The notes below the pieces were generated by a model that did no database searches, was not told where the DNA came from, and was given only the letters and a program-made list of their open reading frames with translations. A stretch of DNA of 64,000 bases, taken from Planctomycetota bacterium. Its GTDB lineage: Bacteria; Planctomycetota; Brocadiia; Brocadiales; Brocadiaceae. Location of the stretch: positions 17,884 to 81,883 of the forward strand of contig VGXV01000014.1 in the NCBI GenBank assembly GCA_016873165.1. Reading direction: 5' to 3'. The translations under genes were made by a program, and so were the position numbers. Shown here one piece after another: positions 17,927 to 26,053 of the stretch. The first letter of the stretch is position 1; each line of letters begins with the position of its first letter.

Positions 17927-18700
17927 TTATTTTAACAAAGTGTTATATATTTGTGTAATAAAATCCGGCAGGAACGCTGACAGAGAGCTCGTTGCGGATT
18001 TTGCCTGTTTGCGGAGGCGATTTAAAGCAAGTATGCCGTATGGTTTTTTCAACAGATAAAATACTACTGCCGGCACGTTTATTTTCCCTTCTCTGGTAAC
18101 AAGATTTTCGCAAATATCGACATTTTCATCCGCCCTGTCGGAAATTGCCCGTACAACTACGAAGGGAATTCCCAAGATATGTGCCTGCTCAGCAATCATG
18201 AAAGATTCCATGTCAACGGCAATTGCAGAAGTATTGTTTCCAAGTAATTTCTTATCTGAAGATAAATGGAGTATTCTATTCGTTGTTGCAACAAGTCCAT
18301 AATGTACTTTAAAACGGTAGCTATTGGGAAATCCCGGGACCTCATCTGAAATAGATGTTTCACAGGGAAGAGACGAATTGCTCAGCGCTTTCTTCTCAAA
18401 TGTCTCTTCTGTTGCGTACAGAACCTTTTTCCCTATTACGATATCACCCACATCGATTCCTGATTGCAAGGCACCTGCGAAGCCGGAAGAAATTATTAAC
18501 TGTATTCTGAACTTCTGAGATAAGTGCTGAAGGACGGAGGAAACGTTTTGCCCCATTCCCGTCTGAACAAGCGCCACCGGGAAACCGCAAAATTCAGCAT
18601 GATAAAATATTGCGTGTCCGAAACGTATTTTCCCCAGGATATTTACTTTTGATTTTATGGAAGCAATCTCCTGGCTTAAAGCAAAAAATATCACGATCAT
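17927..18700 (-). CDS. Nucleoside phosphorylase/nucleosidase family protein (MTA/SAH or hopanoid HpnG-like)
   Basis: 257 residues. N-terminal FFALSQEIASI, the glycine-rich SGFAGAL with GIDVGDIVIG, and the C-terminal AVDMESFMIAEQA .. VVVRAISDRADE, with the catalytic Asp in the SDRAD motif. These define the purine phosphorylase/nucleosidase (Pfs-type) fold. Proximity to mtnA favours methylthioadenosine cleavage. Hopanoid-linked HpnG proteins share the same pattern and cannot be excluded. Cytoplasmic. Confidence 0.75.
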   Translation of the reverse strand: MIVIFFALSQEIASIKSKVNILGKIRFGHAIFYHAEFCGFPVALVQTGMGQNVSSVLQHLSQKFRIQLIISSGFAGALQSGIDVGDIVIGKKVLYATEETFEKKALSNSSLPCETSISDEVPGFPNSYRFKVHYGLVATTNRILHLSSDKKLLGNNTSAIAVDMESFMIAEQAHILGIPFVVVRAISDRADENVDICENLVTREGKINVPAVVFYLLKKPYGILALNRLRKQAKSATSSLSAFLPDFITQIYNTLLK

Positions 18701-18931
18701 TGGTTGTGCGTTAGTGCGTTAATTTATTGTAAAGGCATTGTAAGGTATCAATGCCGTATTCGTTACTATTCTCTGATTATCAACGATTGGGTTGCTTTTG
18801 TTCTTTTATTTTAAAATTAATTATTATATCATATTTTTTCTGTTTTACACTTTTTTTCTTGAGAATATCAGGTTGTATAGAGTAAACAACCAACGCTTTT
18901 CTGGAAAGGAAAACTTCAAAAAAGGAAACAA

Positions 18932-19723
18932 ATGCCTTACGGAGCAATAAATAAGAAATGTTATGAAAAGAAACGGACGGTGCTGGAGTATTCTCTTACG
19001 GCGTTACAAATCGCCGAAGTAATGATTCTTATAAAATACAGGGAATATATTGTGAACAAACATATACTTGATATCGGATGTGGCGCTGGAAGAACAACAT
19101 TGCCGCTGACGAGATTAAGCAAGCATTACATTGGCATTGATTTTTCTTTTGACATGGTAGAACTCTGCAGGAGGAAATTTACGAATGCAACCTTTATTCA
19201 TCATGACGTGAGGAGCATGGAAATTTTTGAGGATGAATTATTTGATTTTGTATTATTTTCATATAATGGATTAGATTCTATTAGTCATGATGACAGATTG
19301 AAAAGCTTTAAAGAAATTCACAGGGTACTAAAAGAAGATGGATTATTTGTATTTTCCTCCCACAACAGAAATTACCACCGTGCCAATTCTTTCCCTAAAA
19401 TAGTCTTTACGCCCGACCCGTATGCCCAGATAAACCTTTTGCTAAAATATTTTCGTTCAATAGTTAATTTCCTAAAAAATAGAAAGTTAGAACAATTTAA
19501 CGAAGAATACGCGATTATAAATGATAAGGCACATAGCTATGCCTTGTTAAGCTACTATATAGATAAAAATAGTCAGATATTGCAGAATAAAAGTATGGGA
19601 TTCGAAACGATAGAAATGTACGATGTATCGGGCAATATATTAAATCCGGGCGACAAAGATAGCCATAGCGCATGGATTTATTATGTTACAAGAAAACCGA
19701 TGAACATTGAAACAGTACAATAA
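18932..19723 (+). CDS. Class I SAM-dependent methyltransferase
   Basis: 263 residues. Motif I LDIGCGAGRTTLPL at about residues 46-59, the acidic end of strand 2 in GIDFSFDMVELCR, motif IV FDFVLFSYNGLDSI, and post-motif EIHRVLKEDGLFVFSSHN. The C-terminal region (NFLKNRKLEQFNEEY .. YYIDKNSQI) probably binds the substrate. Small-molecule methyltransferases of this type are numerous and the substrate cannot be read from sequence. It stands alone after an AT-rich upstream region. Confidence 0.8.
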   Translation: MPYGAINKKCYEKKRTVLEYSLTALQIAEVMILIKYREYIVNKHILDIGCGAGRTTLPLTRLSKHYIGIDFSFDMVELCRRKFTNATFIHHDVRSMEIFEDELFDFVLFSYNGLDSISHDDRLKSFKEIHRVLKEDGLFVFSSHNRNYHRANSFPKIVFTPDPYAQINLLLKYFRSIVNFLKNRKLEQFNEEYAIINDKAHSYALLSYYIDKNSQILQNKSMGFETIEMYDVSGNILNPGDKDSHSAWIYYVTRKPMNIETVQ

Positions 19724-19834
19724 ATTGATTTTCCGGAAATCTTAAAAAAATCGTAAGTCCCTATAAAAATAAAGTTTATTTTTTCAATATCTTGTATAAC
19801 GCTTAAGGTGCACTACAATGTATTGTATTTTTTC

Positions 19835-19862
19835 TTGACAAAGCCTTTTTTTCTGGTATAGA
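19835..19862 (+). promoter_or_regulatory. Promoter for the glycyl-radical-motif gene
   Basis: TTGACA (19835-19840), a 16-base spacer and TATAGA (19857-19862). The transcript would have an untranslated leader of nearly 190 bases before the ATG at 20057. The leader holds two Gly/Ala-rich ribosome-site-like stretches (GGAGGAG near 19943 and 19982) and a possible 19-codon reading frame at 19937-19996, which I cannot confirm as real. Confidence 0.55.
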
Positions 19863-20056
19863 TATTCATCTGATGCAGTGTACTATATATAGTTATTTAT
19901 ATAGTTATTTAGATTTTTATTTTTTAAAAACTTTCCATGAAAGGAGGAGTGGTAAACAAAAAAAGAAATTCGTTATTTGGGGAGGAGAATAAGTAAGTTT
20001 GAGCGTATGATAGGAAAACGGGAAATTCTGGCTATGTATAAAGGAGATAAGGCTAA

Positions 20057-20452
20057 ATGACAACAGCAGTATTAGAAATACCAACAACAAAGAATGATAT
20101 TCGCGGTATAGAAAATGTGCAGTTAATAATCGAAGAAAAATTGAAATCTTTTGACGAGGCGATTGAGGGGCATGATTTCCTGGAAATCGATGGCGACATA
20201 GAAGGGAATTCGCCAGAAGAACATTCCATAAAGATTATTAACCACAGAGCAGAGTGCGCATATGCAATTAGTATTGATGCGGTTATCAGACAGGATTTAG
20301 ATTATGTAATAGATTCACTTGAAACGGGAAATACCACACGCCTCTATGGGATAACGAGAATTGTGGGATATTACAGCCGTATATCAAATTGGAATAAATC
20401 CAAGGTCAGCGAATTACATGACAGGCACGAGGGGAGATATTCGGTAAGTTAA
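20057..20452 (+). CDS. Small protein ending in a class III ribonucleotide reductase-like glycyl-radical motif
   Basis: 131 residues; start ATG with AAGGAG nearby. The C-terminus reads TRIVGYYSRISNWNKSK, closely resembling the glycyl-radical end of anaerobic ribonucleoside-triphosphate reductase (NrdD), where RV-x-GYL precedes a conserved Asn-x-Gly/Ser-Lys segment. The candidate radical residue is Gly104, 27 residues from the end; in E. coli NrdD it is 31 from the end. The rest of NrdD, including the barrel and the four zinc Cys, is absent; only one Cys (67) is present. It could be a stand-alone radical 'spare part', like YfiD for pyruvate formate-lyase, or a regulatory relative. It is flanked by a good promoter and a strong terminator, so it is expressed on its own. 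Confidence 0.65.
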   Translation: MTTAVLEIPTTKNDIRGIENVQLIIEEKLKSFDEAIEGHDFLEIDGDIEGNSPEEHSIKIINHRAECAYAISIDAVIRQDLDYVIDSLETGNTTRLYGITRIVGYYSRISNWNKSKVSELHDRHEGRYSVS

Positions 20453-20539
20453 ATGCTTGTACAACTCTCCAAATAAGGAAGAAAAGCAAAAACATTTTTT
20501 CCATCAGCGCCTTCTTCCTTTCAGATGTCTCATTTTCTT

Positions 20540-20578
20540 AAAGACCATTGCAGCATGCTCCTTGCTGCAATGGTCTTT
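20540..20578 (+). terminator. Strong rho-independent terminator
   Basis: A perfect 16-base-pair stem (AAAGACCATTGCAGCA at 20540-20555 with 20563-20578), a seven-base loop, then TTTTATTTT. It ends the short transcript of the gene at 20057. Confidence 0.9.
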
Positions 20579-20610
20579 TATTTTCCGGAAATCGGGTATT
20601 GCCGATGATT

Positions 20611-21069
20611 TTAGTTAGTGTCTGTCGTAGTGGCGGGGATTCTTACCGTAAGCACAGGACACGGGGCTTTGCGCACAACCTTTTCTGCCACACTCCCCAT
20701 CATCACATGAGATAGCCCGCTTCTGCCATGAGTGCCTATTACAATAATATCTACATCCAGTTTTTTACTCGCGTTAACGATTTCGTTGAAAGGTATTCCA
20801 TTTTCAACGATTGTTTCCACTTCAAGCAAATCCGTTGTGCCCTCCGGAACACTTTTTAACAAGTCGGTGTGAATTTTTGCTATGGTTTCATTATCAAGTT
20901 TATATGGGCTGAATTTGTATATTTCCGTGTCATATGCACGGGTATCAATTACGTGCATAACATATAATTTCGCTTCGTCCTTCAATGCCAGAGAAGCCGC
21001 ATATTTTAGAGCAAGATAAGAACATTCGGAATGATCTACAGGACATAATATTTTCTTGAATTTTATCAT
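20611..21069 (-). CDS. Universal stress protein
   Basis: 152 residues from the ATG at 21069, which follows CAGGAG; the frame opens further upstream but lacks a site. It begins KKILCPVDHSECS, has a beta-strand/helix alternation, and ends with the ATP-binding pattern VIGTHGRSGLSHVMMGSVAEKVVRKAPCPVL (G-2x-G-9x-G-S type). UspA-family ATP-binding stress protein; cytoplasmic. No partner genes adjacent. Confidence 0.9.
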   Translation of the reverse strand: MIKFKKILCPVDHSECSYLALKYAASLALKDEAKLYVMHVIDTRAYDTEIYKFSPYKLDNETIAKIHTDLLKSVPEGTTDLLEVETIVENGIPFNEIVNASKKLDVDIIVIGTHGRSGLSHVMMGSVAEKVVRKAPCPVLTVRIPATTTDTN

Positions 21070-21176
21070 ACGAACTCCTGTTATACTGGGGAAAAGAAGG
21101 ATCACAAAAAACAGGTAAAATTTTACAAAATGGTATATTATTTTTAATTAGGCCTTCGGCAACTTTTAACAGAGTT

Positions 21177-21262
21177 TGGTGGGCATCGCCCACCAAACGT
21201 AGAGACGCATTGCTATGCGTCTGTACAAGCAACGTGAGACGGTGGGCAATGCCCACCCTTGG
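21177..21262. repeat. Nested palindromic repeats upstream of the universal stress gene
   Basis: A hairpin TTTGGTGGGC-ATC-GCCCACCAAA, then GTAGAGACGCATTGC-GCGTCT (same family as 9159-9192 and 17885-17918), then GGTGGGCAATGCCCACC. No gene is supported in 21070-21363. Confidence 0.65.
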
Positions 21263-21363
21263 TTTAAAATTCCTTATCATCCACGCAGGGGGGGGTTAAA
21301 AATCGTTCGGCCAAGCTCACGACGAAGTCTTCCGCCAACCTATCAAGATTGGAATTGATTGCC

Positions 21364-22374
21364 TTACATACCAACTCCATCAATAACCGCACCGCATTTT
21401 GAACACTGTGAATTGATAATGTTATTTTCAATGATTTGATACCCAAATCTTTTAATAAGCATTGCGTTGCATTGATAACAATACGTATTTTCCCCTCCCT
21501 CGCCAGGAACATTGCCTTCGTAAACGTAACGAAGTCCGGTTTCCAAGCCGATTATGCGGGCATTCCTCAGTGTTTCTACCGGAGTCGGCGGCGTATCAAG
21601 CAGTCTATGCCTTGGATAGAAGCGGCTAACATGCCAGGGAATTTCAGGGCCAACATTCTTAATAAATCCGGCGATCTGTTTTAATTCCGATTCCGAGTCA
21701 TTAATCCCGGGAATAATAAGAGTAGTTATTTCTATCCAAATGCCCAATTTCTTATAAGAACGAATACAGTCGAGCACGTTTTCAAGCCTTGCGCCGCAAA
21801 GTTTTTTATATGTTTCGTCAGAAAAACTTTTCAAATCGATATTTGCCGCATGAAGATACGGCTGTATTGCTGATAAAGCCTCATACGTTGTATATCCGTT
21901 TGTTACGAATACGTTCAGAATCGACCTGGCAGAAGCACGTTTTGCAATATCATACGCATATTCAAAAAAAATTGTGGGTTCTGTATAGGTGTAAGCAATG
22001 CTTTTGCAGTTATACTCCAGGGCATCTTCAACAATTGCTTCCGGCGCTACATCTTTTCCGTTTATTTGATCAAAATCTTTAGGGAGTTGTGATATTTCGT
22101 AATTCTGACAGTTAAGGCACCTGAAATTACATCCTGCCGTTGCAACAGAAAAAGAGGAGCTTCCAGGATAAAAGTGAAAGAGAGGTTTTTTTTCTATAGG
22201 GTCTATGTTTTCTGAAATTAGTTTTCTGTATACAAGGGAATATAATGTTCCCCCTATGTTTTGCCTGACATGGCAAATACCTTTCTTTCCGTCATTGATC
22301 ACGCATGTATGACGACAGAGGTGGCATTTAACTTTGCCATTATCAAGTTTTTCATAAAACATAGCTTCCCGCAT
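21364..22374 (-). CDS. AmmeMemoRadiSam-type radical SAM protein (cytoplasmic paralogue)
   Basis: 336 residues; the second Met (residue 5) is an alternative start. Cluster motif CNFRCLNC has Cys82, Cys86 and Cys89. An N-terminal CHLCRHTC and later YCYQCN and SQCSKC pairs match the paralogue at 1426-2568 almost position for position (also DPIEKKPLFHF, AYTYTEPTIFFEYAYD, IDLKSF, IPGINDSESEL). Unlike that copy it has no signal sequence. PflA-like family of unknown substrate. Having two paralogues, one exported-looking and one cytoplasmic, is notable. Confidence 0.88.
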   Translation of the reverse strand: MREAMFYEKLDNGKVKCHLCRHTCVINDGKKGICHVRQNIGGTLYSLVYRKLISENIDPIEKKPLFHFYPGSSSFSVATAGCNFRCLNCQNYEISQLPKDFDQINGKDVAPEAIVEDALEYNCKSIAYTYTEPTIFFEYAYDIAKRASARSILNVFVTNGYTTYEALSAIQPYLHAANIDLKSFSDETYKKLCGARLENVLDCIRSYKKLGIWIEITTLIIPGINDSESELKQIAGFIKNVGPEIPWHVSRFYPRHRLLDTPPTPVETLRNARIIGLETGLRYVYEGNVPGEGGENTYCYQCNAMLIKRFGYQIIENNIINSQCSKCGAVIDGVGM

Positions 22375-22516
22375 TTATACCGATATCTCCTGCTTTTTAA
22401 TATGGAATAATAACCATACAATATGACAAAAGCATCGCTTCGGTCGTCTGTATCATATCTTCCAAAATTATAAAAAAGTAACAGTATAGTATTCTGAAAA
22501 ATAACTTCATCTGCTC

Positions 22517-22603
22517 GCTCCCAAACTCCGGTTTGGGAGCGTAAATGGACGAGAAACTGAGTTTCTCATTAAAATTGTGTACCCAAACTGGAGTTTGGGT
22601 ACA
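22517..22603. repeat. Cluster of three palindromes
   Basis: GCTCCCAAAC-TCCG-GTTTGGGAGC (22517-22540), GAGAAACTGAGTTTCTC (22551-22567) and TGTACCCAAACT-GG-AGTTTGGGTACA (22578-22603). A related CCCAAA/TTTGGG hairpin lies at 39618-39649. They sit in the long gene-free stretch 22375-22790, where I see no gene. Confidence 0.7.
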
Positions 22604-22790
22604 AGCAGGAATGCAACGTTTTGAGCATATGTATCGTACATTCCACAGTGAAGAAAAATTCTGCTAAATTATTTTTTTTTGCTCCGATAATAGTAAAAGT
22701 TAATCCTGCAGCTGATTCGTTTAATAAGTATAACAGAATTTCTGCAATGATATGAAGACAAAAATGTTTTACGAAAATTTAAATAAATAT

Positions 22791-22818
22791 TTGACATTTT
22801 TTTTGTATGTGATATATT
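22791..22818 (+). promoter_or_regulatory. Promoter of the riboswitch-controlled pseudopilin genes
   Basis: TTGACA (22791-22796), a 16-base spacer and TATATT (22813-22818). Transcription would start near 22825, directly before the c-di-GMP aptamer. Confidence 0.7.
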
Positions 22819-22841
22819 ACCGCTAAATTTTCAATAGTTTG

Positions 22842-22921
22842 AAAAGGGCAAACCAATCGTGAGGTTGGGACGCAAAGCCATGGGTCTTCAAAGCTTTGAA
22901 GATCGCCAGGTTGCCAAATTG
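22842..22921 (+). promoter_or_regulatory. Cyclic di-GMP-I (GEMM) riboswitch aptamer
   Basis: The conserved core is present: AGGGCAAACC, a 6-bp stem CCAATC/GGTTGG closed by a GTGA (GNRA) tetraloop, GGGACGCAAAGCC, a second stem built on the palindrome TCTTCAAAGCTTTGAAGA, and the closing GGTTGCC that pairs with GGCAA at the start. GNRA docking into the second stem is a class I feature. The next gene is a pseudopilin, a known class of GEMM target. A terminator at 23117-23160 is the likely expression platform. Confidence 0.92.
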
Positions 22922-23116
22922 GGCTGTATGCGCTTTTATTAGAAATACAGGGATTTTCTAGTCATTTATCAGAGAAATTAGCTTTGCTTTATCCAAAAGC
23001 CATTAAGAAGTTACTTAGGTAATTCTGGCTTTTATCGAATGTAAAGCTTAAAGTTTACATGACTTATGGAAAATCATTGGAAAATTTCTACAAAGTGCTC
23101 CTAGCGAATAAAATAT

Positions 23117-23160
23117 AAAGACCCAAGCCTTTGCGTTATATGGCTTTGGGTCTTTTTTTT
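23117..23160 (+). terminator. Terminator in the leader of the pseudopilin gene (expression platform)
   Basis: Left arm AAAGACCCAAGCC (23117-23129), right arm GGCTTTGGGTCTTT (23142-23155) with one bulge, then a run of T. It lies about 200 bases after the aptamer and 150 before the start codon. Its left arm can also pair with TGGGTCTT inside the aptamer (22881-22888), suggesting an antiterminator in the ligand-free state (inference). Confidence 0.85.
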
Positions 23161-23312
23161 TGGGGATAAAGGAGGTTAAAAATAAATTGAGATATGGGCG
23201 CAAGTATTTTTTAACACTAAAAAAGGGAGGAATAAATTATTAGGTTTTAGAAGTGATGGGATGCACTGTGTGTGGATGTATTACGTAACGTTTTTTTAAT
23301 AGGAGATTAAAA

Positions 23313-23948
23313 ATGTTAAATTTTAAAAAATGGAGGACCGAGGGTTTTACCCTGATTGAGTTGCTGGTAGTAATTGCCATTATCGGTATTCTCGCCGGTA
23401 TTTTGTTGCCTGTATTGGGCAAAGCGCGTGAGTCGGCACGTAAGACGCAATGCGCATCAAATTTGAAACAGATCGGGTTGGCGCTGAACATGTTTGCCAA
23501 TGATCAGGATGAGGCATTTCCTACCGCAGGTGCTACTGGTATGGAATCGTTGGGACAGTTATACGACAAATATATTTCAGACAGGAAGATTTTTCGTTGC
23601 CCAAGCGATGATGATGTAACGGAGACAAATAACTTAGCTTTAACTGCTGCAACTACAATTACAACTGCGAATACATCGTTTACCACGGCCAGATGTAGTT
23701 ATGGTTACGATGATAACCATACGTCCGCAAATGATCCCGGTGTAGCGTTGGCTGCAGATGCAAAGGGAACCTCCACAACTGGGCTTTCAAGTAATCATGA
23801 TGAAACAGGTCAAAATGTGCTTTACCTTGATGGTCACGTGGAATGGAAAGGCACGACAACGTGTGGATATTATAATGGCTCATCATATGATGACATTTAC
23901 GCAGATGTTTCTGGCGTAACAGGAACAGATACATATATAGCGCAGTAA
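23313..23948 (+). CDS. Type II/IV pseudopilin of the planctomycete DUF1559-like class
   Basis: 211 residues. A short basic leader is cut at Gly11, before [18 protein letters not shown]; Glu at +5 is the classic residue for prepilin peptidase substrates and assembly. A globular domain follows, with [20 protein letters not shown] and the C-terminal [13 protein letters not shown] that defines planctomycete pseudopilin-like proteins (H-X9-DG class). It would be exported and assembled into a pilus or secretion pseudopilus. It is under a c-di-GMP riboswitch. A second copy follows at 24264. Confidence 0.92.
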   Translation: MLNFKKWRTEGFTLIELLVVIAIIGILAGILLPVLGKARESARKTQCASNLKQIGLALNMFANDQDEAFPTAGATGMESLGQLYDKYISDRKIFRCPSDDDVTETNNLALTAATTITTANTSFTTARCSYGYDDNHTSANDPGVALAADAKGTSTTGLSSNHDETGQNVLYLDGHVEWKGTTTCGYYNGSSYDDIYADVSGVTGTDTYIAQ

Positions 23949-23980
23949 GTTAAGATTTTCAAAACAGCATTATTTTATAA

Positions 23981-24017
23981 AAAGGGTGATATTCAACAGG
24001 GATATTGCCCTTTTTTT
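23981..24017 (+). terminator. Terminator after the first pseudopilin
   Basis: AAAGGGTGATAT, a short loop, and ATATTGCCCTTT with two wobble pairs, followed by a T run. It separates the two pseudopilin transcripts. Confidence 0.7.
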
Positions 24018-24080
24018 ATTACCTTCTAAACAGTAAGTGTTAATCATAAATACGACCAGTTCTTATAATTAACCTTTATC

Positions 24081-24231
24081 GGGTGCATTCCCGATTTTTT
24101 GTAAAAAACTTATTATTTATGTAGGATGGGCCAAGCGAAGCAGACCCATCAATCATATTCTTTATTTTGATGGGTGCGCTGGCGCTTCACCCATCCTACT
24201 CTGAATGTTACAAAAAATCGGGAATGCACCC
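24081..24231. repeat. Nested inverted-repeat element between the pseudopilins
   Basis: Outer arms are perfect over 24 bases: GGGTGCATTCCCGATTTT... at 24081-24104 and its complement at 24208-24231. Inside is a second inverted repeat with arms GTAGGATGGG (24121-24130) and CCCATCCTAC (24190-24199), and CAGACCCATCAA facing TTGATGGGTGCG. It looks like one MITE-like element inserted within the loop of another. A half copy of the outer arm (ACATTCCCGATTTTTGGTAA) lies near 39578. Confidence 0.75.
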
Positions 24232-24263
24232 TTTATAACCTTCATCTATGTGAGGTATTTATT

Positions 24264-24893
24264 ATGTGCAAAGGAATAAAATGGGGGATTTCTGGTTTTA
24301 CGCTAATAGAATTATTGGTAGTAATCGCGATCATTGGCATTCTTGTATCCTTTCTCTTGCCAGTGTTGGGAAAGGCACGAGAATCCGCACGCAGAACACA
24401 TTGTGCTTCAAATTTGAAACATATCGGCCTGTCGCTCAGGATGTATGCCAATGATCAGGACGATGCGCTTCCCACCGGAGGAAGCACGGGAATGGAATCG
24501 CTTGGAATGTTATATGATACGTATATAAGCGACAGAAAAATTTTCCGTTGTCCAAGCGATAGCGGTGTTAGTGCAGCAAACAACATGGACTTGACGGCTG
24601 CTCCGGACATTTTTACGACAAATGCATCATTTACTATTTCCCGATGCAGCTATGGATATGATGATACCCATACATTAAAAGATAGCTCCGGGGTAGTACT
24701 GGCCGCAGATGCAAAGGGAACCCCCACCGGTTCTCTTTCAGATAATCATAATGAATGGGGGCAAAATGTGCTTTATCTGGACGGTCATGTAGAGTGGAAG
24801 GGCACTGCAACCTGCGGATATTACAATGGCTCAACGTATGATGATATTTACTCGGGTACGGGAAACGGCACGGATACCTACATAGCACAATGA
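24264..24893 (+). CDS. Second pseudopilin (paralogue of the gene at 23313)
   Basis: 209 residues from the ATG at 24264, which has GAGG upstream; the frame opens at 24174 inside the repeat element, so the longer form is unlikely. Cleavage site Gly11, then [16 protein letters not shown]. It matches its neighbour along its whole length ([53 protein letters not shown]), so this is a tandem duplication. It lacks its own visible riboswitch and, because a terminator lies between, may be regulated separately. Confidence 0.9.
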   Translation: MCKGIKWGISGFTLIELLVVIAIIGILVSFLLPVLGKARESARRTHCASNLKHIGLSLRMYANDQDDALPTGGSTGMESLGMLYDTYISDRKIFRCPSDSGVSAANNMDLTAAPDIFTTNASFTISRCSYGYDDTHTLKDSSGVVLAADAKGTPTGSLSDNHNEWGQNVLYLDGHVEWKGTATCGYYNGSTYDDIYSGTGNGTDTYIAQ

Positions 24894-24920
24894 TTTTTAA
24901 GTTTTTCGGATAAAAAAGAA

Positions 24921-24961
24921 AAAGGAAGTAATATTCTTTTTGAATATTACTTCCTTTTTTT
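24921..24961 (+). terminator. Terminator after the second pseudopilin
   Basis: A perfect 16-bp stem AAAGGAAGTAATATTC with its complement (24921-24936 and 24942-24957), a five-base loop, and a T run. Confidence 0.9.
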
Positions 24962-25031
24962 GTTATAAATAAGGAGATCAATTTTAAAGTATTGAATTTT
25001 CAATAAATGATCTTCTAAGAAAGGAAAACCT

Positions 25032-25430
25032 ATGATACTCAATCCTGAAAAACATTTAAAAGACGCAAAACAGAGATTTTATAATTATATAGAGGAAGAT
25101 GTTGTGCTTTGGCTTAACGAAAGAAGAATAAAAGTCAAATCAGATGAGATCGAATTTATTTACGGAGATCAGAAACATTTTGTTTCCCATAGGTATGCCG
25201 ACGGTTATTTTGCTGAATATTCAACAAAAGGATGGAATAAGGTGCAGGAAGATGAATTATCCGATGAAGGATTAAAGGTATTTAAAAAATCAGGGGGATT
25301 GGTCTGGCCAAATGTATGGTATGCAGTCCGGCTCAAGGAAATAGATGAAATACTTCCGCTGGAATCCGGCGCAATTGAAGAAGCAATTTTAAGCGGCGGA
25401 ATCCCTGAAAAATACCGGGTTAAACATTAA
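25032..25430 (+). CDS. Protein of unknown function
   Basis: 132 residues with AAGGAAAA ahead of the ATG. No signal peptide or membrane segment. It is acidic and mixed alpha/beta, with DEIEFIYGDQKHFVSHRYADG, a Trp/Gly-rich SGGLVWPNVWYAV and a C-terminal SGGIPEKYRV. No family recognised. It lies alone between a strong terminator and a repeat cluster. Confidence 0.6.
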   Translation: MILNPEKHLKDAKQRFYNYIEEDVVLWLNERRIKVKSDEIEFIYGDQKHFVSHRYADGYFAEYSTKGWNKVQEDELSDEGLKVFKKSGGLVWPNVWYAVRLKEIDEILPLESGAIEEAILSGGIPEKYRVKH

Positions 25431-25466
25431 CGGGAAAAACAAAAACGACAGGATATAATCAAACAA

Positions 25467-25650
25467 ATCTGGTTTTCGAACTATCAAATAAGTTTTTACC
25501 TGGAAACACGACCCTTCGGCGGAGTTTATCCTGAGCGGCAAAAGATGCTTCGACTCCGCTCAGCATGACATAAGCGAAGGGCTCAGGGTGACAGCTTCGT
25601 CATGCTGAACGGAGTCGAAGCATTAAAAGGCTAATTGAAAACCAGATTTA
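25467..25650. repeat. Composite inverted repeat with CTTCGACTCCGCTCAGCATGAC element
   Basis: The outer arms AAATCTGGTTTTC and GAAAACCAGATTT bracket a common bacterial element (ATGCTTCGACTCCGCTCAGC facing GCTGAACGGAGTCGAAGCAT). A degenerate relative is at about 31722-31790. No gene is supported between 25431 and 25673. Confidence 0.65.
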
Positions 25651-25673
25651 TTTGACTATACAACAAAAATGCT

Positions 25674-26048
25674 TTACTCCGGAATCAGAGGTTTTATAAA
25701 TTGTGAAATGATATGTCTGTTATCAGCAAGTTTTCGATAGAGCGCAAATAAAACGGATTTCATAATGGGTAATTTGAATAATATACTTACTATTCTGTAC
25801 CCTCTTAAACGACGAATAATTTCCGGTATTACTTCATCTCCCGCTAATGTTTTACCATCTGAAAACACCAGATGAAGAGATTGCAGGCAGCGTTCTTCTT
25901 CCATCCGGGGAAAGCGAAGTTTTCGTTCCTCAGACTGGCACGGAATAAATTCAAAGATATCTTTTCTTAGTGCATGCAGTTCAATCCATTTCATACTTCC
26001 CCTACACAAACTACATCTATCATCATAGACAAGCACAACATTTTTCAT
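25674..26048 (-). CDS. DCC-type thiol-disulfide oxidoreductase family protein (DUF393)
   Basis: 124 residues. It begins VVLVYDDRCSLCRGSM, the D-x-x-C-x-x-C signature of the DCC family at residues 9-15, followed by ELHALRKDIFEFIPCQ and ends without a signal peptide. These proteins have a thioredoxin-like fold and are presumed redox active. It lies five bases downstream of the next gene on the same strand, so it is likely cotranscribed with it and with nadD. Confidence 0.8.
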   Translation of the reverse strand: MKNVVLVYDDRCSLCRGSMKWIELHALRKDIFEFIPCQSEERKLRFPRMEEERCLQSLHLVFSDGKTLAGDEVIPEIIRRLRGYRIVSILFKLPIMKSVLFALYRKLADNRHIISQFIKPLIPE

Positions 26049-26053
26049 TATTT

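Noticed and set aside
19937..19996. 19-codon frame in the leader of the glycyl-radical gene (ATG AAA GGA GGA ...)
   Set aside because: Its ATG lies at a ribosome-like GGAGGAG and could be chance; kept only as a remark in the promoter entry.
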